A DNA stretch of 64,000 bases, taken from positions 619,008-683,007 of the forward strand of contig BCJJ01000005.1 of NCBI GenBank assembly GCA_039545355.1, read 5' to 3'. Positions 59,572-64,000 of this stretch are shown here, piece after piece; positions within the stretch are counted from its first letter, which is position 1; every line of letters starts with the position of its first letter. Source of the stretch: Trichosporon coremiiforme (lineage: Eukaryota > Basidiomycota > Tremellomycetes > Trichosporonales > Trichosporonaceae). A model generated the notes under the pieces. It saw nothing but the letters and a program-made list of their open reading frames with translations, did not search any database and was not told the origin of the DNA. A program made the position numbers and the translations under genes.

Positions 59572-61147
59572 TTAAGCGAGAGCAGACCTCTGCGCCGCAG
59601 GCTCGTCCAAGCGCGGCAGCTGGGGCAGCTGGGCTCCTGGAGCCGTGATAATGCCCGAGTCCCAAACATCACGTACAGCGCGGGCAGCCGGATCGTGACG
59701 GCCACTGAATGTCAGCTCATTTACCCCGTCTGAAAGCTGTGGGCGGCGGCTCTGTTGCATGAGAGTAGCCAACTACTGGTGGGTTCCTCGGACTGTCCCC
59801 GACAACCATTAACTCACGCCATCAGTTCCTCCAGCGCAGCACGCATGACGGGCCCTGCCACTCTGTCCATCCGGAAGATTTCAAGCTCATCGGCGCGCGA
59901 CGGGCCCTGGGAGATGAGCAAGACGGGCTTTCCCGCTTCGTACGCTCGCTTTATGAGGCGGAAGGCGGAATACGTCGCGAGTGTTGAGCCGAGGACGAGC
60001 AAGCGGGACGCGGCGTCGATGAGTTGGAACCTGAAGTCAGTTAGGTTCCCAATCGCCATAACTCAAGAGCCGGCGTGAATATAGATACTCACGACTCATC
60101 CTTAACATACGACGGGAGCGTCTCGCCGAAGAAGATGACGTTCGGCTTCACAACACCTTCCTGACCAAGGGCGGCGCACTGAGAGCACGGCGGAACGACG
60201 AAGCTCGCGTAGTCGGCGCCGGGGAGCTCGACGTCTCCATCCGGGTTCGTGCGGGGCATTCTGATGTTAGCTACGTTGCGGCTGTTCGCCAAGCCTTACC
60301 TTCCCTCGGCAACCATGTCGCGCGCCTCCTGGTCCCAAATGGGATTCAGATCTCCCAGCATCTTTTGCCACTCGTCTCGTGTTCCCTCGTGGCCGTTCTT
60401 CAAGCAGTGCACTTTCGCGAGCGTGCCGTGCAGTTCGAGGATCCTCGAGGCCGACGCGCGTGCACCGTACTCACCGAAGGCAGCCTGTAGCCGCATGAGT
60501 GCCTTCCGGTGCAGGTTGTCCACGTTCTGAGTCAGCAGGCCATGGCTCATGCCCAGCACCTGCAGCGAGGCGAGGTAGATGTGCAGCGGGTTTGGGCGAG
60601 CAGCCTTTACGGGCGGGTAGCCGAGGAAGGATCGTGCCCAGTCTGGGGTCAGTTGATCTGCACTGGTCGACAAGAGGGAGATTTACTGACATCGTTTCCG
60701 GAACAGCTCGCCGCGTGGTGAGTCCTCCACGAGTTCTCCAAAGAAGATGGGACTGGTGTTAGCTTTTGCGGAGCCAGCGAAGCTGTCGTGGAGGCGAAGT
60801 GTGCTAGAACAGAGCGCCTTCCTTCCAATGATGGGGAGCGGAAAGTGAGGAGGGAAGGTGACTCACTGGTAGTTCGGGTTCATGTATGCGCCTTCCTTCC
60901 CCCGGTAGGCGCGAATGCCGGAGTCAACGCTGACGCCCGCGCCAGTGACGATGAGCGTGCCCTCTGCACCCCTTGGAGCCGGAGGCTGGGCGCCCTCCTT
61001 CAAGCCGGCGCGGCTCGCGTCTGTGTCCTTCTCGCCGCGAAGGAAGCCGGCAACCCACTTCCCTGCCTCGGCGACGGGCATCCGCGTAAGCGGACCGGGC
61101 GGAAGTGGAGGTCGGTCTGGGAGCTTCGGAATTGATATACGGACCAT
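59572..61147 (-). CDS. SIR2 family NAD-dependent deacylase, SIRT4-like
   Basis: Predicted sirtuin of 399 aa that removes acyl groups from lysine using NAD+. Six minus-strand exons: 61147-60867, 60752-60691, 60642-60300, 60260-60093, 60030-59818, 59704-59572. Joins restore family text such as RKRYWARSFLGYPP. Motifs: NAD-binding TGAGVSVDSGIRAYRG (68-83), TQNVD (152-156), catalytic His186 in ELHGTL, VKPNVIFFGE after the zinc region, and the adenine-side GSTLATYSA. The zinc region has Cys194, Cys254 and Cys257; the fourth expected Cys is replaced (HCLKNGH, Asn197). The order and the ARPNP and FFGE blocks fit class II (SIRT4-type), usually mitochondrial, but the N-terminus is not a clear transit peptide. 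The last short exon is supported by frame and splice sites only. Confidence 0.9.
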
Positions 61148-61870
61148 GGCGGGAGCAGGAAGTCGGACAGCGATGTTTGAGCGCTCTATGAGAGGTGAAG
61201 AAGACGTTGATTAGACAGAGAAAGAAGCGCAGAGACACTGGTCTGGTGGAGTCAAGTTTGGAAATGAACGTCGGTATCGACTTTTCGATCGGAGTTGGAG
61301 ATCTCTGGGATTAGTCAACCATTCGCCTCCGAGATAAACATGTGTGGCGGCAATGACATCAGTGCTCCATACTGCTAACCGTGCTAAGCGCTCCTGACGC
61401 TCAGCTTGTAACCGGGTTCGTACATGCACATATCACATTGTTCTACTCTATATCCAGTCTTATCGTAACGGCGGGAAGACCCCGCCCGACGCGCACTGTG
61501 GGCGGGCTGCGCATTGCGCCTTCTTTAGAAACTCTGCTGCTTGCACACTTCGTGCGGTTCCACAATCGGGTCACGGCACTACTGGGGATCCTCGGGAGAC
61601 TATTGGTACACTTGTTTACTTGGTGGTGTTGGTTTGTTGATGCAAATGGCGGAGACGAGCGAAAGAAAAGAGAGAAATGAGAGAAATCGAATCAAGATCG
61701 GAACCTGGAGAAACGAAGCGGAGCGAAAACGAACGAGACGAGAGAAATCAAAAACAGGAGTGGGCAGGAAGCCGGCAGGCTGTAAGAAGTTGCGCTGTCG
61801 GTGTGGATAGTGGTGGCTCGGAGGGTTGTGGGTGTTGCGCCGATAGTGGTGTGCCAGGGGGTTCTGCACT
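61148..61870. other. Upstream region of the sirtuin and 3' end of WEE1
   Basis: Both flanking genes are on the minus strand. The half nearest 61871 is A/G-rich on the plus strand (GAGAAA words), likely WEE1 3' untranslated sequence. No gene is seen. Confidence 0.5.
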
Positions 61871-64000
61871 CTAGGCATCACCCATGACGACATCACCCTC
61901 GCCGTCGATCGACTCAGTGATGGTCCGGGGCGCCACGGGCGTCGGGGGCACTGCGTATCCGGCGAGGACGTTGTGCAGCCACCGCGGGCCCTCGGGAGCC
62001 AGCGCAGGGCCGCCAGACCATGAGCGCTTCACGATCGGGTGCTCGTTGATGGTCTGGATGGTTGGTCGCGAATCGGGGTTAGAGCTGAGGCAGTTCGTGA
62101 TCAGGTCGACGAGCGCAGACGACAGCGGGGACAGGTCGAGCCAGGTGAAATTGTTCTCACGCAGCGCGTGCCAGCCAGCGCCGCCGTCGGGCAGATAGAT
62201 GTTCATGGCGCTCTCGAGGATGACGAGACCGAAGCTGAAGATGTCCGCGGCCATGACGAAGACACCGCGGAGCATCTCGGGTGGCATGTAGACACGGTCG
62301 CCCTCGCGCTCAAGCTTCTCCTCCCGGCCGTCGCCGATCGAGCCACCGAGCCCAGAGCCGGCAATTATCTCCGCGGGCGAGACACGCGGCCACCGCGCAG
62401 CGAGACCAAAATCGGCAATCTTCAGGCTGCGATCGGCGCCCACGAGAATGTTGTCGGGCTTGATGTCAAAGTGGATCACACCGTTGGAGTGCAGGTGGTT
62501 CAGTCCGTCGGCCAGATCACGGACCATCTTCCACACGCGGCCCTCGTCGAGGCGCTCATTCTCATGACCGTAGACCTGGAGGAAGGCAGCGAGAGAGCCA
62601 ACGCAAGCCTCAGTCTGAATGTAGAGCTGGCGGTTCTGCTCCCAAGCGTCCTCAAACTTGATGACATGGTCGTTGGGATTCTTGGAGAGCAGGCGGAGAA
62701 TGTCGACCTCCTCGAGGTGGCGGAGGCGATCCTTGATGCCGTCAAACACACCCCGAGTCTTCTTCACCGCGAAGACGCCGTCGCCGTAGCGCTCCTTAAC
62801 CTGCAGCACGGACGAGAAGGCGCCCTTGCCGAGAGGGTTCATGACAACAAAGCGGGACTCGAAGATGTCCTCCTCGACCGGGAGAATCGGAGAAGCAACC
62901 GGGTGGGACTGGCGGTGTCGCATCCGTCGAGCACGGTCGGCGCGGTCCTTAGTCGAGCCCGTGAACTCGGGGAGCGACAGACGGGGGATGACCGCGGCAT
63001 CGCGGGGGACTGAAGCCGGTAAGAATCGCGCGGGAGAGGGTGACATCTCGTTCGCTAAAGTCAGCACGCATCGAGACTTGCAAAACTCACGAGCCAAGCT
63101 GCCCCGGCCACCGGTACCCTTTGTAGGCGTCGAGTCCTCCTCGCTGCTGAGGCCCTCAGTTGCGTCACTTACGCGGCGCAGCAGGCCGAGAGATGCACGC
63201 TTCTCCTTGAGAGAAGTAGGCTTCTTCGACGAGCCGAGACGATTGGACGGGCTTGACTGATCGGTGTCTGTCGCATCGCCGGGCGACGAAGTCATGGTAA
63301 CGACGAGGGCGGGCGGCTTGCGGGTGGACGGAGGCGGCATCATGCTCGAGCCCATGCCCATGTCCGCAGGCGCCGGCATGGCAGGAAGCGAGTTGGACAG
63401 GGACATGCGACCGGCGGAACCATGGGTGTGGGAGAAGCTGTGACGCTTGACAGGCGTGTCAGGCATAGATGGCTTCTCTTCCAGGGGCTGGAAACCAAAA
63501 CTAGAAACACCGTCACACAAGAAGTCAAACCGGTCGTGCTCGCCGGATCCCCTGCTCTCAATGGGCTGGCCACCAAACACATTGCGGCCGCCGAGGGAAC
63601 GGGCTCGCTTAACAGACGAACCGATCAGCAGACTCTGCGATTTGGCCATCGTGCTGGGCCGGATCACAGACGGAGGAGGCATTTTCTGTTCGTCGAAGGA
63701 AGCGGATCCGAACGAGTCTCGAGGCCTGAACTTCTGCTTCAGGCTGAAGCCGGAGGACGCGGCCTCGAAGACCTCGGGGTTGGGCTTGACGTCCTCAAAG
63801 CGTGGAGTCGAAGTGGTGGGAGGGGTGGTGCTGGAGCCAGAGGTGGACAGAGACGAGATGGACGTGTTTGAGTGGCTAAGCTCAGGAGGAGGAAGGCCGC
63901 CGGAGAGGGACAAGGAGAGACCAGACTTGTGACCGATGGAGCGAGAGATGGACTGCTCGCCGCGGTCGGTGATGGAGGAGCGGCGATGTCGGCCGGTGTT
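61871..64000 (-). CDS. WEE1: WEE1 mitotic inhibitor kinase, 5' end beyond the window
   Basis: Kinase that phosphorylates CDK1 on its inhibitory tyrosine and delays mitosis. The window holds the last 697 codons; the frame is open to the right edge, so the N-terminus is missing. Exons in view: 64000-63091 and 63054-61871, split by a 36-nt GTGAGT...GCTGACTTTAG intron. The N-terminal part is a long Ser/Pro-rich regulatory region with many SP/TP sites. The kinase domain has a glycine loop (GKGAFSSVLQV), lysine (FAVKKTR), catalytic loop HFDIKPDN, DFG, and EGDRVYMPPEML, the Wee1-type activation segment (EGD in place of the usual APE approach). HFD replaces the common HLD. A short tail after the kinase ends in DVVMGDA. 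Wee1 rather than Mik1 or Myt1 is supported by size and lack of a membrane anchor. Confidence 0.93.
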   Translation of the reverse strand, partial: NTGRHRRSSITDRGEQSISRSIGHKSGLSLSLSGGLPPPELSHSNTSISSLSTSGSSTTPPTTSTPRFEDVKPNPEVFEAASSGFSLKQKFRPRDSFGSASFDEQKMPPPSVIRPSTMAKSQSLLIGSSVKRARSLGGRNVFGGQPIESRGSGEHDRFDFLCDGVSSFGFQPLEEKPSMPDTPVKRHSFSHTHGSAGRMSLSNSLPAMPAPADMGMGSSMMPPPSTRKPPALVVTMTSSPGDATDTDQSSPSNRLGSSKKPTSLKEKRASLGLLRRVSDATEGLSSEEDSTPTKGTGGRGSLAREFCKSRCVLTLANEMSPSPARFLPASVPRDAAVIPRLSLPEFTGSTKDRADRARRMRHRQSHPVASPILPVEEDIFESRFVVMNPLGKGAFSSVLQVKERYGDGVFAVKKTRGVFDGIKDRLRHLEEVDILRLLSKNPNDHVIKFEDAWEQNRQLYIQTEACVGSLAAFLQVYGHENERLDEGRVWKMVRDLADGLNHLHSNGVIHFDIKPDNILVGADRSLKIADFGLAARWPRVSPAEIIAGSGLGGSIGDGREEKLEREGDRVYMPPEMLRGVFVMAADIFSFGLVILESAMNIYLPDGGAGWHALRENNFTWLDLSPLSSALVDLITNCLSSNPDSRPTIQTINEHPIVKRSWSGGPALAPEGPRWLHNVLAGYAVPPTPVAPRTITESIDGEGDVVMGDA

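Overview
The window is 64 kb of nuclear DNA from a filamentous or yeast-like fungus. Genes carry many very small spliceosomal introns (about 30 to 60 nt). They have GT-AG ends and a CTAAC or CTGAC branch site a few bases before the acceptor. Coding sequence is GC-rich at third positions, and gene starts lie behind long C/T-rich leaders. The ERG11, STT3, DBP5 and WEE1 products look like those of Tremellomycetes. A basidiomycete yeast of the Cryptococcus/Trichosporon kind, more likely Trichosporonales, is my inference. No bacterial features, rRNA, tRNA or CRISPR were seen.

Layout, left to right: a C2H2 zinc-finger regulator (1952-4382, +); the azole target lanosterol 14-alpha-demethylase ERG11 (5150-7322, +); a decayed coding remnant (7997-8407, -); a TetA-like MFS transporter (8693-11212, -); the CCR4 deadenylase (12684-15062, -); an unknown helical-domain protein (17097-18776, -); a 3.8 kb divergent intergenic region; a low-complexity alanine-rich protein (22566-23696, +); a small, apparently frame-broken ORF (25751-26011, +); the oligosaccharyltransferase catalytic subunit STT3 (26259-28777, -), divergent from a BAR-like coiled-coil protein (30024-33067, +); a single-pass membrane protein with an extracellular leucine-rich-repeat domain (33538-36981, +); the mRNA-export helicase DBP5 (37600-39875, +); a large disordered protein (41790-46229, +); a 4.8 kb gene-free stretch with three short tandem repeats; a Zn2Cys6 regulator (51070-53557, +); an intact 1.76 kb Tc1-like transposon (53816-55572); a small membrane protein (55769-56833, +); a pirin (57954-59058, +); a SIRT4-like sirtuin (59572-61147, -); and the 3' part of the WEE1 kinase, cut by the right edge (61871-64000, -).

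The genes do not form one pathway. The set is ordinary eukaryotic housekeeping (sterol synthesis, N-glycosylation, mRNA decay and export, cell-cycle control) with several lineage-specific unknowns. The most notable items are the complete DD34E transposon with perfect 27-bp terminal repeats, inserted about 200 bp upstream of a gene; the membrane protein whose ectodomain opens with a plant-like LRR cap motif; the ultra-short introns, including one GC-AG intron and one stopless 36-nt intron in WEE1; and a sirtuin that lacks one of the usual zinc cysteines. All exon structures were worked out by eye from splice signals and reading frame, not from transcripts.
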